DNA from: Crocinitomicaceae bacterium
Lineage (GTDB): Bacteria > Bacteroidota > Bacteroidia > Flavobacteriales_D > Sanyastnellaceae
Direction of reading: 5' to 3'
DNA length: 35,016 nt
Assembly (NCBI GenBank): GCA_002720375.1
Contig: PBIE01000001.1
Location: 14,887-49,902, forward strand
Shown: positions 1-8,331 of the stretch, in pieces
How positions within the stretch are numbered: position 1 is the first letter of the stretch
Layout: every line of letters begins with the position of its first letter
Notes under the pieces: model-generated
Seen by the model: only the letters and a program-made list of their open reading frames with translations
Told to the model about the DNA's origin: nothing
Databases searched by the model: none
Made by a program: the position numbers and the translations under genes

Positions 1-912
1 CTTGACAACCCCTTGGGCACCGCGAGCGGAATGTGGTTTGATCGGGATGGCGGCGTGACCGTATCGATGCCAGGTGTTCCGTATGAGATGGAACATATCC
101 TAACGCATGGGGTCGTTCCAGAAATGCGCAAGCGTTTGGTTGCGCAGGGCCGTTTGCCGCGCCGAGAGCACCGTTCCATTCTGACTATGGGCACAGGGGA
201 GAGCCAATTGGCATTGCGGATTGATGACTTGGAAACCAAATGGATGGATCAGGGAATCAAGCTGGCTTATTTGCCCAGTCCAGGAAGCGTTAGAATTCGT
301 TTAACGGCTGAGGATAAGGCTGTTGCGATATTGGATGAGGCGCGTATGGAATTGATTGTCCGTTTGGCTGAGTGGGTGGTTTCTGAGGACGGGCGAACCG
401 TGGAGCAAGAGTTGGCTGGACTGATGCTGACCAATGGCTGGACCTTGGCTGTGGCGGAAAGCTGCACTGGAGGGGGGCTTGGTGCTGCACTCGTGGCCAA
501 GCCGGGTGCGAGCGGCTATTTTTTGGGCGGCATTCAAGCGTATGCCAATTCGGTCAAGGTGGCCATGCTGGGCGTTTCCGGACACGGGTTGAACCGTCAT
601 GGTGCCGTGTCTGAACCCGTTGCGCGCGCCATGGCTGAAGGTGTACGGTCGCGTTTGGGCAGTGATTTCGGGGTTGGTATCACTGGCATAGCTGGCCCGG
701 ATGGGGGAACTGAGGCGAAGCCCGTGGGTACGGTGTTTATAGCCTGCTCAGGACCTCGGGGAACCCGTTGTGTCGAGCACCATTTTGGCCGTGATCGAAT
801 GCGCAACTTGGGCATGACAGTGCGGGCAGCATGTGCTCTCACATTGGAGGAAGGGCGTGCTTTGCAGACCGAAGGAGGTTCTCGAGCAGAAAGGGTTGCG
901 GATTCGCTTTGA
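1..912 (+). CDS. cinA: CinA family protein (competence/damage-inducible protein A), 5' end missing
   Basis: This is the C-terminal three quarters of a CinA protein. The reading frame is open from base 1, so the start lies left of the window; about 303 residues are visible against roughly 415 for the family. The first residues ([11 protein letters not shown]) match the end of the MoaB-like molybdopterin-binding fold. The C-terminal part is the PncC/CinA amidohydrolase domain, with [12 protein letters not shown] and [12 protein letters not shown] both present. The family hydrolyses nicotinamide mononucleotide to nicotinate mononucleotide and in some bacteria has ADP-ribose pyrophosphatase activity, so the likely role is pyridine nucleotide salvage in the cytoplasm. 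A direct role in competence is not shown. In many Bacteroidota cinA lies directly upstream of rpmB, as here. Confidence 0.95.
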   Translation, partial: LDNPLGTASGMWFDRDGGVTVSMPGVPYEMEHILTHGVVPEMRKRLVAQGRLPRREHRSILTMGTGESQLALRIDDLETKWMDQGIKLAYLPSPGSVRIRLTAEDKAVAILDEARMELIVRLAEWVVSEDGRTVEQELAGLMLTNGWTLAVAESCTGGGLGAALVAKPGASGYFLGGIQAYANSVKVAMLGVSGHGLNRHGAVSEPVARAMAEGVRSRLGSDFGVGITGIAGPDGGTEAKPVGTVFIACSGPRGTRCVEHHFGRDRMRNLGMTVRAACALTLEEGRALQTEGGSRAERVADSL

Positions 913-926
913 AATCCGCACCTTTG
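896..926 (+). promoter_or_regulatory. candidate rpmB promoter (Bacteroidota type)
   Basis: A TTG at 896-898 is followed after 20 bases by CACCTTTG at 919-926. This is one mismatch from the Bacteroidota -7 element TAnnTTTG, at the usual distance from the -33 TTG. It overlaps the 3' end of cinA and would give rpmB a leader of about 45 bases. That leader contains a small hairpin (CCCGAA, TTTT loop, TTCGGG at 931-946). The assignment is inferred from consensus only. Confidence 0.35.
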
Positions 927-977
927 CACTCCCGAATTTTTTCGGGCACACAATACGAACCCCGGAAAGCACTTCCC

Positions 978-1220
978 ATGAGCCGCATTTGTCAGTTGAC
1001 AGGTAAGAAAGTGATGGTAGGAAATAATGTGTCCCACTCTAACCGTCGGACCAAGCGTCGTTTTTATCCGAACCTGTTCAAGAAGCGCTTTTTCATTCCT
1101 GAAGAGGACCGTTGGATGACGTTGCGCGTCAGTGCATCTGGGATGCGCAATATCAATCGCCTCGGTGTCTTGGGTGCGATTGCCAAAGCCAAGGAAAAAG
1201 GCACTTGGACTGAAGCTTGA
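978..1220 (+). CDS. rpmB: 50S ribosomal protein L28
   Basis: An 80-residue basic protein beginning [20 protein letters not shown]. The N-terminal C-x-L-T-G-K motif and the following SNRRTKRRF block are diagnostic of bL28, a structural component of the large ribosomal subunit. The ATG at 978 is chosen because it gives the standard N-terminus; the frame is open further upstream, but that extension overlaps cinA and has no L28 character. The length is normal for the family. In most Bacteroidota rpmB is followed by rpmG and a short DUF4295 gene; here it is followed at once by a strong terminator and convergent genes, so the usual cluster is broken. Confidence 0.97.
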   Translation: MSRICQLTGKKVMVGNNVSHSNRRTKRRFYPNLFKKRFFIPEEDRWMTLRVSASGMRNINRLGVLGAIAKAKEKGTWTEA

Positions 1221-1236
1221 TTGTAGTTTCTGTCCG

Positions 1237-1270
1237 CGAAAAAGCCCCGCTGAATGGCGGGGCTTTTTCG
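1237..1270. terminator. bidirectional rho-independent terminator
   Basis: A perfect 14-bp inverted repeat: CGAAAAAGCCCCGC at 1237-1250, a 6-base loop, and GCGGGGCTTTTTCG at 1257-1270. The A/T runs lie on the outer sides of the GC stem, so it can stop transcription in both directions. It sits between rpmB (plus) and the prohibitin-like gene (minus) and should end both units. Confidence 0.9.
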
Positions 1271-1308
1271 TGGGGTTAAAGTTTGAAGGGACTGGATTGA
1301 AAGGACCA

Positions 1309-2133
1309 TCAGTTGTTGCCTAGGATAATGGGAAGGCCATCTTCCCCTCCACCGACGACGACGACTTTGCTGTTTGGACTTTCGGCCAGCTTTTGTGTGG
1401 CTTCAATGCCCTTCCATCGGAGGAGTTCGTCTGAAATTCCTTCAGAGACGATTTCCTGAAAGTCTTTGATTCCCTTTGCTTCGATTCGCTTGCGTTCCGC
1501 CTCTTTGCTCTCCTTCTCAAGGCGAAACTCATATTCGAGTGACTCTTGTTCCTGTTGAAGCTTTCGTTCTATAGCCTCTTCTAGGGTCTCAGGCAATCGG
1601 ATGTTTCGGATGAGCACGTCATTAAGTTGGATAAAGTTGGCGGCCAGCTTCTCCCGCAGGCGTTCTTGTATCTCCACTTGAATTTGCTCGCGTTTGGATG
1701 TGTTGATTTCCTCAGGCAGATACTTTGCAAAAACCTCTCTGGATACAGACCGCATTGACGGCACGATGACGGCTTCTTCATATCCGCGTCCCCGTTCTAT
1801 TTCCAAGTCACCAAGGTCTTTGAGAACAGGTTGGTGAAAGACGGTCATGTCCAATTGGATTTTTAAGAGGTTGGACGAAAGGACGTCCAATTTTTGCTGG
1901 GCTTCTTTCTGACGCACTTCATAAACCAGAATGCGGTCCCAGGGCGCTTTAAAATGGAACCCTTGGTCTACGGGCATTTCGTCGGGGTTGATCCCGCCAG
2001 AGAACGTTCGGAAAACAAGGCCTGCGTAGCCTGAGGGAATCGTGAAGGTGATCGAGGACCAACTGACGAGTAAGGCCACGACGAGACCGGAAATCAAAGC
2101 GACAAGGCGCAGGGGGCGGGTTGATGAATCCAT
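1309..2133 (-). CDS. Prohibitin-like SPFH/Band 7 membrane protein
   Basis: A 274-residue protein with one N-terminal membrane segment (about residues 9-30), then a Band 7/SPFH domain and a charged, probably coiled-coil region (about 180-235, rich in E, K and R). The C-terminus, with VVVVGGGEDGLPIILG, closely resembles the end of prohibitins. Such proteins form large membrane-anchored ring assemblies that scaffold membrane microdomains and modulate membrane proteases such as FtsH. The role here is inferred from the family. It is the last gene of the minus-strand run, 46 bases after the vWA gene, and is followed by the bidirectional terminator. Confidence 0.88.
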   Translation of the reverse strand: MDSSTRPLRLVALISGLVVALLVSWSSITFTIPSGYAGLVFRTFSGGINPDEMPVDQGFHFKAPWDRILVYEVRQKEAQQKLDVLSSNLLKIQLDMTVFHQPVLKDLGDLEIERGRGYEEAVIVPSMRSVSREVFAKYLPEEINTSKREQIQVEIQERLREKLAANFIQLNDVLIRNIRLPETLEEAIERKLQQEQESLEYEFRLEKESKEAERKRIEAKGIKDFQEIVSEGISDELLRWKGIEATQKLAESPNSKVVVVGGGEDGLPIILGNN

Positions 2134-2179
2134 GCTCCTAAACTAAGGTTAAGGGCCTTTGGTTGGGCGTGGTTTGTGA

Positions 2180-4279
2180 TTAATAGGTGCCTGCCCATCG
2201 GCGGACCATCCACTCAGTGCAAAGCAACAGCAGCAGGACCGCCATTAAAGCCTTCCAGCCGATGAGGTCTTGGAGTCTCTCGGAGAGAGACAACTCGGGA
2301 ATAAACCGCTCGGAGGCCATCAAAGTGGCAGACAAAGCATCCAGATCACTGGGGCTGAAGACGAGTCCCCCAGTGGATTCCGCCATCCTTAAGAGTTTGT
2401 CGTGATTTGCAGGACGCCCATTGAGTTCGAGCTGTATCTCGCGGATTTCGAGGGTGCCTGAACGGTTATATTGGGTATTTGCTACTTCTGTGTTGGCCGT
2501 CCATCGATAGGTGCCTTTTGGCAGGCGGCCAGCATCGAGCGCATAGCTGCCCATCGTCGTGGAGGAGAACCGATAGTCGTATGCAGTACCCGTGCTGTCC
2601 AAGAGGGTCAGTGAGATATCTGCGCCTCGCAATGGTTGGAGGGTGGCATCGTACACGCGCGCTTCAAAAGTCAGCCGTTGGTCCTCATCTAAGATGCGCG
2701 GTGCCTCGACGCGGAAACGGTCTATTCCGGGGTCGGAGGTGAGGTATTGGGCGAGTTTTGAGACGAGGTCATCGAATGCTTTGTGCGATCCGGTTCGCAG
2801 ATAGCCCACTTGGCGCCATCGCCAGCTTCCTTCGCCGAGGAGGACCATCAGGCGACCCTTGCTGGTTTGCGCCACGGTGAGCAGGGGGTCTTCGGTTGTG
2901 ATGCCGCCAATCCGTTGAAAGAGTAGGGGGGTGTGGGCTGAACCCCATGTGGTTTCACCAAAAGGGGTGACCAGTGGCGGTACTTCCGCGAGCATGGTCT
3001 CCAGTGCGTCATTGGGATGGAAGTGAGGGAATGCTGGATTCACAGAACCGCGCGGGTCGGTTGTAAGGCCCGATCGCGTGGGCCTGACATCCACGCCGAT
3101 TCCCAAATCGCGAAGTGCTGAAAAGTCGGCTTGTGCATCAACGATGATGCCGATTGGCCACCCATTTTGTTGCACGGCTCGGAACAGGTCTCGGGTGTCT
3201 TGGTCTCCAGGGTTGAAACCAAAAAACAGCACACCATCCCACAGGCCATCGGCGCCATCTGAAATGTTGACGTTTTGGGCGGTTTCTTGCGCGATCTCAT
3301 AGTTGGGGTTGCCTGAGAGTGCATTGGACCATGCACCCCGGTCGGGATGTGGGGCGTTGCTCAGAAGCAGAATGCGTTTTTTCCTTTCGATGACGTCTAT
3401 TGTCACCGAACGGCGGTTGTTGTCTGTATTGGACTCACCCTCCACTTTGTCTAGTGACACAGTATATCGTTGTATGCCGGGAGAGGTTGCTTCCACCAAG
3501 AATGTGGCCCTTGTGGGTGCGCCACCTGGAGCCAATTCCACGGTTTGGGAGCGGCGGATACCAAGGCCTGTTAGGGACACCTGAACAGCGCCTGATACGC
3601 CTTGACTGCCCACTTCAACTTCAATTGGGAATCGGTTGCCTAGTCCGGCTATGTCATTGTGGAGTAGCCGGTCAATTCGTATGTCCTTTTGAAGGGTGGT
3701 GTCTCCCAAGGAGATGAAGTGGACAGGACTTCCAAAGTGGAAGCCTCTGGATTCTGGGTCTTTTCCGCGATTGAATCGTCCGTCGGTTGCAATGACCATG
3801 GCCCCAACTGGTCTTCCTGTCCATTGTCCTTCGATGGCGTTCAGGGCTGCTGAAAGGTCTGTAATCGGTGCATTGAGTGCCATTGAGTCGCCTTCCCAAG
3901 GAAACAAATCGGATCCGAACCCATACGTTGCCATTTGGGCGCCGGGCTTTCCCTGCTCAGCGGGCAGGGAGGCCATCCATGTGTTGAGGTTTTGCGTCCA
4001 GTCTGGGTGCGTCTGTCCAACGGATCGACTGGCATCTTGTAGAATAATCAGGGCCGGTTGCGTGGTGGATCGCTCTTCGCTCTTTAGAACTGGGCGAAAC
4101 AGCAGCAACAAAAGTGTGGCAAGCACCAATGCCCTGAGGATGCCCAGCGCGGCGCGAAGGGCTCCCGGAATGTGACGGTTGCCGCGGTCGATCCGGTAAA
4201 GCAATGCAGCGGCCATGACCACGAGGCCAATGGCCGGCGCGACTTGCATCCAGGGGGCATCGAGAATGAGTTCGCGCAT
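2180..4279 (-). CDS. vWA-like domain membrane protein, function unknown
   Basis: A 699-residue protein with two N-terminal membrane segments (about residues 14-30 and 44-62) and one near the C-terminus (about 674-692). After the second helix comes a von Willebrand A-like fold: DASRS fits the metal-binding DxSxS motif and ATDG the later aspartate strand. Further along is a region resembling the class I glutamine amidotransferase-like fold of large bacterial vWA membrane proteins (around FGETTWGSAHTPLLF and LMVLLGEGSWRWR), then a beta-sandwich-like segment before the last helix. The bulk probably lies in the periplasm. It resembles proteins of the Bat/MoxR neighbourhood type, but no MoxR ATPase is next to it. 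It starts 9 bases after fabG, so it is probably co-transcribed. Substrate and function are unknown. Confidence 0.75.
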   Translation of the reverse strand: MRELILDAPWMQVAPAIGLVVMAAALLYRIDRGNRHIPGALRAALGILRALVLATLLLLLFRPVLKSEERSTTQPALIILQDASRSVGQTHPDWTQNLNTWMASLPAEQGKPGAQMATYGFGSDLFPWEGDSMALNAPITDLSAALNAIEGQWTGRPVGAMVIATDGRFNRGKDPESRGFHFGSPVHFISLGDTTLQKDIRIDRLLHNDIAGLGNRFPIEVEVGSQGVSGAVQVSLTGLGIRRSQTVELAPGGAPTRATFLVEATSPGIQRYTVSLDKVEGESNTDNNRRSVTIDVIERKKRILLLSNAPHPDRGAWSNALSGNPNYEIAQETAQNVNISDGADGLWDGVLFFGFNPGDQDTRDLFRAVQQNGWPIGIIVDAQADFSALRDLGIGVDVRPTRSGLTTDPRGSVNPAFPHFHPNDALETMLAEVPPLVTPFGETTWGSAHTPLLFQRIGGITTEDPLLTVAQTSKGRLMVLLGEGSWRWRQVGYLRTGSHKAFDDLVSKLAQYLTSDPGIDRFRVEAPRILDEDQRLTFEARVYDATLQPLRGADISLTLLDSTGTAYDYRFSSTTMGSYALDAGRLPKGTYRWTANTEVANTQYNRSGTLEIREIQLELNGRPANHDKLLRMAESTGGLVFSPSDLDALSATLMASERFIPELSLSERLQDLIGWKALMAVLLLLLCTEWMVRRWAGTY

Positions 4280-4288
4280 GGCGCGAAA

Positions 4289-5035
4289 TTACATTCGCAT
4301 TCCGCCGTCCACGGACAGCGTTTGGCCGGTGATGTACGCGCTCATATCGGACGCCAGAAAGACGCATGCGTCGGCAACATCTTCGGGCTTTCCGCCGCGC
4401 TTAAGTGGAATGGCGTCTCGCCACCCTTGAACCGTTCCTTCGTCTAATGCGTCGGTCATTTCCGTCTCGATGAAGCCTGGTGCAATGGCGTTGCACCTGA
4501 TGTTTCGGCTTCCGAGTTCCAGTGCTACACTCTTCGTGAAGCCTAGGATACCGGCTTTAGAAGCGGCGTAGTTTGCTTGGCCAGCATTTCCTTGGATGCC
4601 AACCACGCTGGACATGTTAATTATGCTTCCAGTACGGGCCTTGAGCATGGTCCGAAGGACCCCTTTGGTGAGATTGAAACAGCTTTTCAAATTCACCTGC
4701 ATGATGTCGTCCCATTGGTCCTCCGACATTCGCATTAAGAGGGTGTCTCGCGTAATTCCCGCGTTGTTAATCAGGATGTCGACTGTTCCGAAGGCCGCGA
4801 CAACGTCCTTGACAAGGGCTTCGCTTTGTTCGAGGCTACCGGCATCTGACTTGAAGCCTTTTGCAGTGCCTCCTGATGCGGTTAACTCCTTTTCGAGTGT
4901 CACCGCTTCATCTTCGCTTGATCTAAACGTAAAGGCGACAGTGGCGCCTTCTTGGACGAAGCGCTGGGCGATGGATTTTCCGATGCCGCGTGATGCGCCG
5001 GTGATCAGCGCAACTTTTCCTTGCAGTAGGGCCAT
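4289..5035 (-). CDS. fabG: 3-oxoacyl-[acyl-carrier-protein] reductase FabG
   Basis: A 248-residue short-chain dehydrogenase that reduces 3-oxoacyl-ACP to 3-hydroxyacyl-ACP with NADPH in fatty acid elongation. Visible motifs are the cofactor loop TGASRGIG (residues 12-19), NNAG (90-93), the catalytic serine in NMSSVVG (about 142) and Y156/K160 in NYAASK. The C-terminus ITGQTLSVDGGMRM is typical of FabG. The ATG at 5035 gives MALLQGKVALITG, the standard N-terminus; an in-frame start 21 bases upstream adds only residues that do not match the family. It sits between the Fe-S gene (39 bases upstream) and the vWA gene (9 bases downstream). Another SDR specificity cannot be ruled out, but length and motifs fit FabG well. 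Confidence 0.93.
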   Translation of the reverse strand: MALLQGKVALITGASRGIGKSIAQRFVQEGATVAFTFRSSEDEAVTLEKELTASGGTAKGFKSDAGSLEQSEALVKDVVAAFGTVDILINNAGITRDTLLMRMSEDQWDDIMQVNLKSCFNLTKGVLRTMLKARTGSIINMSSVVGIQGNAGQANYAASKAGILGFTKSVALELGSRNIRCNAIAPGFIETEMTDALDEGTVQGWRDAIPLKRGGKPEDVADACVFLASDMSAYITGQTLSVDGGMRM

Positions 5036-5074
5036 GGGGTCAATTTGGGGCCGCAAGATAGCCGGGGTAGGGTT

Positions 5075-5878
5075 TCAATTTGGTGGTTTAAGGAGGTCGG
5101 CTGCTTCGGCGATAAGTTCCGCCACGTCCTTCACGTCAATGTCTCCCTCTTTTTCCGCGTTTTTCACACCGTCCGTCATCATGGTGTTGCAGAACGGGCA
5201 CCCTGTCGCAATGACCTTTGCTCCCGTTTCGAGGGCGTCGTCTGTGCGCGCATGGTTGACCTCCCGGTTGCCTTTTTCTGCATCCTTGAACATTTGTGCC
5301 CCTCCAGCGCCGCAGCAGAGGCCTTTGCTTTTGCACCGCCTCATTTCGACGAGGTCGGCGTCCAGGGCCTCCAGTGCTGACCTTGGGGCCTCGTATTCTC
5401 CATTGCCCCGGCCGAGGTAGCAAGGGTCGTGGAAGGTGATGCGCCGCCCGACGAATGGATTTTTATCGGCAATGCGCAGGCGACCGCTGTCGATGAGTTC
5501 TTGGATGAATTGCGTGTGGTGCAAAACCTCGTATTCGCCACCCAGTTCTGGATACTCGTTTTTGATGGTATTCAAACAGTGCGGGCAGCCGGTCACGATG
5601 CGTTTCACGCCATACCCATTGAGTACCATGATGTTTTGTGCGGCCTGCATTTGGAATAGGAATTCATTCCCCGCACGTTTGGCGGGGTCTCCAGTGCAGG
5701 ATTCTTCTGCACCAAGCACTGCAAAGGGAACCTCTGAGGCTTGTAGGATTCGCGCAATGGCCTTCGTGATGCGTTTCGCACGGTCGTCGAAACTGCCTGC
5801 ACAGCCCACCCAGAAGAGGACTTCAGGGGTCTCTCCACGCGCGTTCATTTCTGCGAGGGTGGGGACAGTCATGGCCAT
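5075..5878 (-). CDS. CCG-domain (Fe-S)-binding protein, HdrB/GlcF type
   Basis: A 267-residue soluble protein with two cysteine-rich CCG domains. Cysteines occur in WVGCAGSF, EESCTGD and VTGCPHC (first domain) and in FHDPCYLGR, KSKGLCCGAGGAQM and ATGCPFC (second). This pattern binds non-cubane [4Fe-4S] clusters in heterodisulfide reductase subunit B and related glycolate oxidase and EtfD proteins. It lies 6 bases after a membrane protein carrying two ferredoxin clusters. The two together look like the halves of the single-chain EtfD-type protein that passes electrons between an electron-transfer flavoprotein and the quinone pool. That assignment is from domain content; the electron donor is not encoded in the window. 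Confidence 0.85.
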   Translation of the reverse strand: MAMTVPTLAEMNARGETPEVLFWVGCAGSFDDRAKRITKAIARILQASEVPFAVLGAEESCTGDPAKRAGNEFLFQMQAAQNIMVLNGYGVKRIVTGCPHCLNTIKNEYPELGGEYEVLHHTQFIQELIDSGRLRIADKNPFVGRRITFHDPCYLGRGNGEYEAPRSALEALDADLVEMRRCKSKGLCCGAGGAQMFKDAEKGNREVNHARTDDALETGAKVIATGCPFCNTMMTDGVKNAEKEGDIDVKDVAELIAEAADLLKPPN

Positions 5879-5884
5879 ATGGAT

Positions 5885-7258
5885 TCAGGATTCATTGGCG
5901 ATTTCATCTGTCCACTTTCCCCGGTCGGTTGCGGGAAATGCCCAAGGCGCTCCGTTGTTTTCAATGTTATTGAACATTGCCGTGATGGGTTCGGGTGCCT
6001 TGCTGTCCTCCATAATAAGGCTTCTCCTCATGTCCAATATGATGCCCATGGGATTGATGTTGACTGGGCACGCGTCTACGCAGGCTTGACAGCTGGTGCA
6101 AGCCCACAGTTCTTCTTCACTGATGTAGTCTCCGAGCAGTGATTTGCCGTCCCCGTTGCCCCAACTTCCACCAGCTGCGTCAATGGAACGCCCTACTTCT
6201 TCCACCCGGTCTCGGGTGTCCATCATGATTTTGCGGGGGCTGAGTAGCTTGCCCGTTGTATTGGCGGGACATACCGATGTACAGCGCCCGCATTCCGTGC
6301 AGGTATAGGCTTCCATCAACTGCTTCCAAGTGAGGTCCTTTACGTCTTTGGCTCCAAATGAGACTGGCTCTGCGGGGGCATCACCTGCGGGCTCTGGAGT
6401 TGCGGCAAAAGGGTCGCCGCTCATCATGAGGTCCACTTCCTTTTTTACAGAGGTCATGTTGTCGAGACGGCCGGATGGTGTTAAATCACTGTACCATGTG
6501 TTGGGAAAGGCGAGGAAGATGTGGAAGTGCTTTGAGTAGGGCACGTATACAAGAAAGGCCAGAATGCCCGCGATGTGGAACCACCACGTACCGCGTTCCA
6601 AAGCCACGATACCTCCGTCCGATAATCCGTCATAAAGGGGTATTAACCATTTGCTGACGGGGAACGACCCCGCCTCAATGTAGTGGTGTGGGTCGGTCCA
6701 AACCCCCTCAATTATTCTGGATTGTGCGATGCTGTCTGCCGCATTCATGGACAGAAGGGCGAACATGAGCAGGACCTCAACTACGAGGATAATGTTGGCA
6801 TCGTTTTTAGGCCAGCCTGCCATTTCGGGATTTCTAAAGCGAGCGATGGGAAGCAGATTGCGTCGAATCAGGAACACGACGCAAGCCACGAGGACCCCGA
6901 ATGCAAGCCACTCAAACGTGCCGATCAGGAAATCGTACAATCCGCCCAAGAATGGCGCAAAGACCCGGTGGGTTCCAAACAGGCCATCGATCAATATCTC
7001 AAGGACTTCGATGTTGATGAGAATGAAGCCAACGTAAATCAGGATGTGCATGATGCCTGCGACAGGACGCACCACCATTTTGGATTGTCCCATGGCCACC
7101 CGAGCCATGGTTAACCAGCGCTCTTTGGGACGGTCGGTCAGGTCGATGTCCCTGCCAAGGTGGATGTTTCGGCGAATGGTTCCTATGCGGCGAGCAAAGA
7201 AGAATCCCGCAGTTCCCAGTAGCAGGGCAAAGGCCAATTGTCCAACGAAGTGGGGCAT
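5885..7258 (-). CDS. Membrane 4Fe-4S protein, EtfD/HdrD-type quinone-linked subunit
   Basis: A 457-residue protein with about five membrane segments in the first 250 residues, containing histidines able to bind haem (GIMHILIYVG, WWFHIAGILAF, SKHFHIFLAF), as in NarI/HdrE-like cytochrome domains. The soluble C-terminal part carries two 4Fe-4S motifs: CTECGRCTSVCP (about 318-329) and CTSCQACVDACP (about 385-396). The arrangement fits a membrane quinone oxidoreductase subunit that hands electrons to or from the CCG-domain partner encoded 6 bases downstream. In actinobacterial or Geobacter EtfD the membrane, ferredoxin and CCG parts are in one chain; here they are split in two genes, as seen in many Bacteroidota. 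A role in beta-oxidation or branched-chain amino acid oxidation is inferred. Confidence 0.85.
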   Translation of the reverse strand: MPHFVGQLAFALLLGTAGFFFARRIGTIRRNIHLGRDIDLTDRPKERWLTMARVAMGQSKMVVRPVAGIMHILIYVGFILINIEVLEILIDGLFGTHRVFAPFLGGLYDFLIGTFEWLAFGVLVACVVFLIRRNLLPIARFRNPEMAGWPKNDANIILVVEVLLMFALLSMNAADSIAQSRIIEGVWTDPHHYIEAGSFPVSKWLIPLYDGLSDGGIVALERGTWWFHIAGILAFLVYVPYSKHFHIFLAFPNTWYSDLTPSGRLDNMTSVKKEVDLMMSGDPFAATPEPAGDAPAEPVSFGAKDVKDLTWKQLMEAYTCTECGRCTSVCPANTTGKLLSPRKIMMDTRDRVEEVGRSIDAAGGSWGNGDGKSLLGDYISEEELWACTSCQACVDACPVNINPMGIILDMRRSLIMEDSKAPEPITAMFNNIENNGAPWAFPATDRGKWTDEIANES

Positions 7259-7271
7259 GGGCGGTCCTGCG

Positions 7272-8318
7272 TCAATTTTCTTGTGTCTCGCGCTCGTCGA
7301 GTTCGGCGTCTATGAGGCGTTGCAAGCGTTCGAGTTCCTTTTCGCTTAATTTCCGCTTTTCTCGGCCACCAAACACAGAAACGCGCACGTACCGCTGGGG
7401 ATTGAGGTATAAATCGTTCAAAAGGAACTGCAATTCTTTATTGGTGGCCATCAGGCCTTCGTGCAGGCTGTCGCTTTTGAGGATTTTTCCGAGGCTGCCT
7501 TCTCCTGCATTGAGTCCTTCTAGAACGCGATTGAGTTCGGCAATGGACACGTCCGCCCTGCGAAGGGTAGAGGCCAGTTGGAGGTTAGCAAGGGAGTCCG
7601 AGATTTGGCTGAAGTTGCTCAAGGCGTTGGAGAGGTTTCCCTGTTGGTTGTTGATGAAGCCGGTGAGTTCTTCCATGTTGTTCACGATGCCGTGAAGTGC
7701 TTCTCGGTTTTCCTCAACAGTCATGTCCAGCGTTTGCGAAGTGCTTTCGAGGTTTTCCATGGTCCTTTGGATGCTTTCAAAGGCCTTGGGCAACCCTTGG
7801 GTTGCGCTGTCTTGGAAGACAGTTTGCAAGTTGAGGAGGATTTCATCGACTCCTGCGATTAGCTGATCAGTGCGCTGGCGCAGGGGAATCAACTCCTGCT
7901 TGACCGATTCGGCGATGCCCATTTCGATTTCCGAAGGAAGGGTGTCTCCGGTTTGGATGAGCGAAGAACTGCGTCCGGCAATCAGGTCAATGGCCTTGGT
8001 ACCGAACAGGTCATTGGATACGATGCGCGCCTTGGTGTCGTCAGGGAGTTGAAGTTTGGATTGTTCGATGAGGAAGGTGACATGCAGGGTTCCGTTTCCC
8101 CTTGCATCGAAGTCAATTCCCGATACTTGGCCGACTTTGAATCCATTGACCACGACAGGGTTGGAGACCGCAAGTCCATCAATTCGATCGTACACAGCGT
8201 GGAACTCCCGGCCATGGCCTAGCGGGTTGAAGCCCTTCAGGTAGTTTACACCCAGCACAAGCAAAACCCCGCCCATCAGGACGAGCACTCCAATTTTGAT
8301 TTCCCTGCTTTTCTGCAT
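7272..8318 (-). CDS. MlaD/MCE family lipid-transport protein
   Basis: A 348-residue protein with one N-terminal membrane anchor (about residues 8-25, within IGVLVLMGGVLLVLG) followed by an MCE domain (about 36-115) with the typical VVVNGFKVGQV and GTKAIDLI segments. The rest (about 140-320) is helical and probably coiled, as in MCE proteins that form periplasmic tubes or rings. MCE proteins take part in phospholipid movement between inner and outer membrane with an MlaE permease and MlaF ATPase, neither of which is in this window. It lies 13 bases downstream of the amidase gene and 13 upstream of the membrane Fe-S gene, a linkage common in Bacteroidota. Confidence 0.9.
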   Translation of the reverse strand: MQKSREIKIGVLVLMGGVLLVLGVNYLKGFNPLGHGREFHAVYDRIDGLAVSNPVVVNGFKVGQVSGIDFDARGNGTLHVTFLIEQSKLQLPDDTKARIVSNDLFGTKAIDLIAGRSSSLIQTGDTLPSEIEMGIAESVKQELIPLRQRTDQLIAGVDEILLNLQTVFQDSATQGLPKAFESIQRTMENLESTSQTLDMTVEENREALHGIVNNMEELTGFINNQQGNLSNALSNFSQISDSLANLQLASTLRRADVSIAELNRVLEGLNAGEGSLGKILKSDSLHEGLMATNKELQFLLNDLYLNPQRYVRVSVFGGREKRKLSEKELERLQRLIDAELDERETQEN

Positions 8319-8331
8319 GCGATATGAGGGG

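Noticed and set aside
4596-5420. 274-codon open frame on the plus strand opposite fabG and the CCG-domain gene
   Set aside because: Fully antisense to two well-supported genes, serine/alanine-rich, and without recognisable domains.
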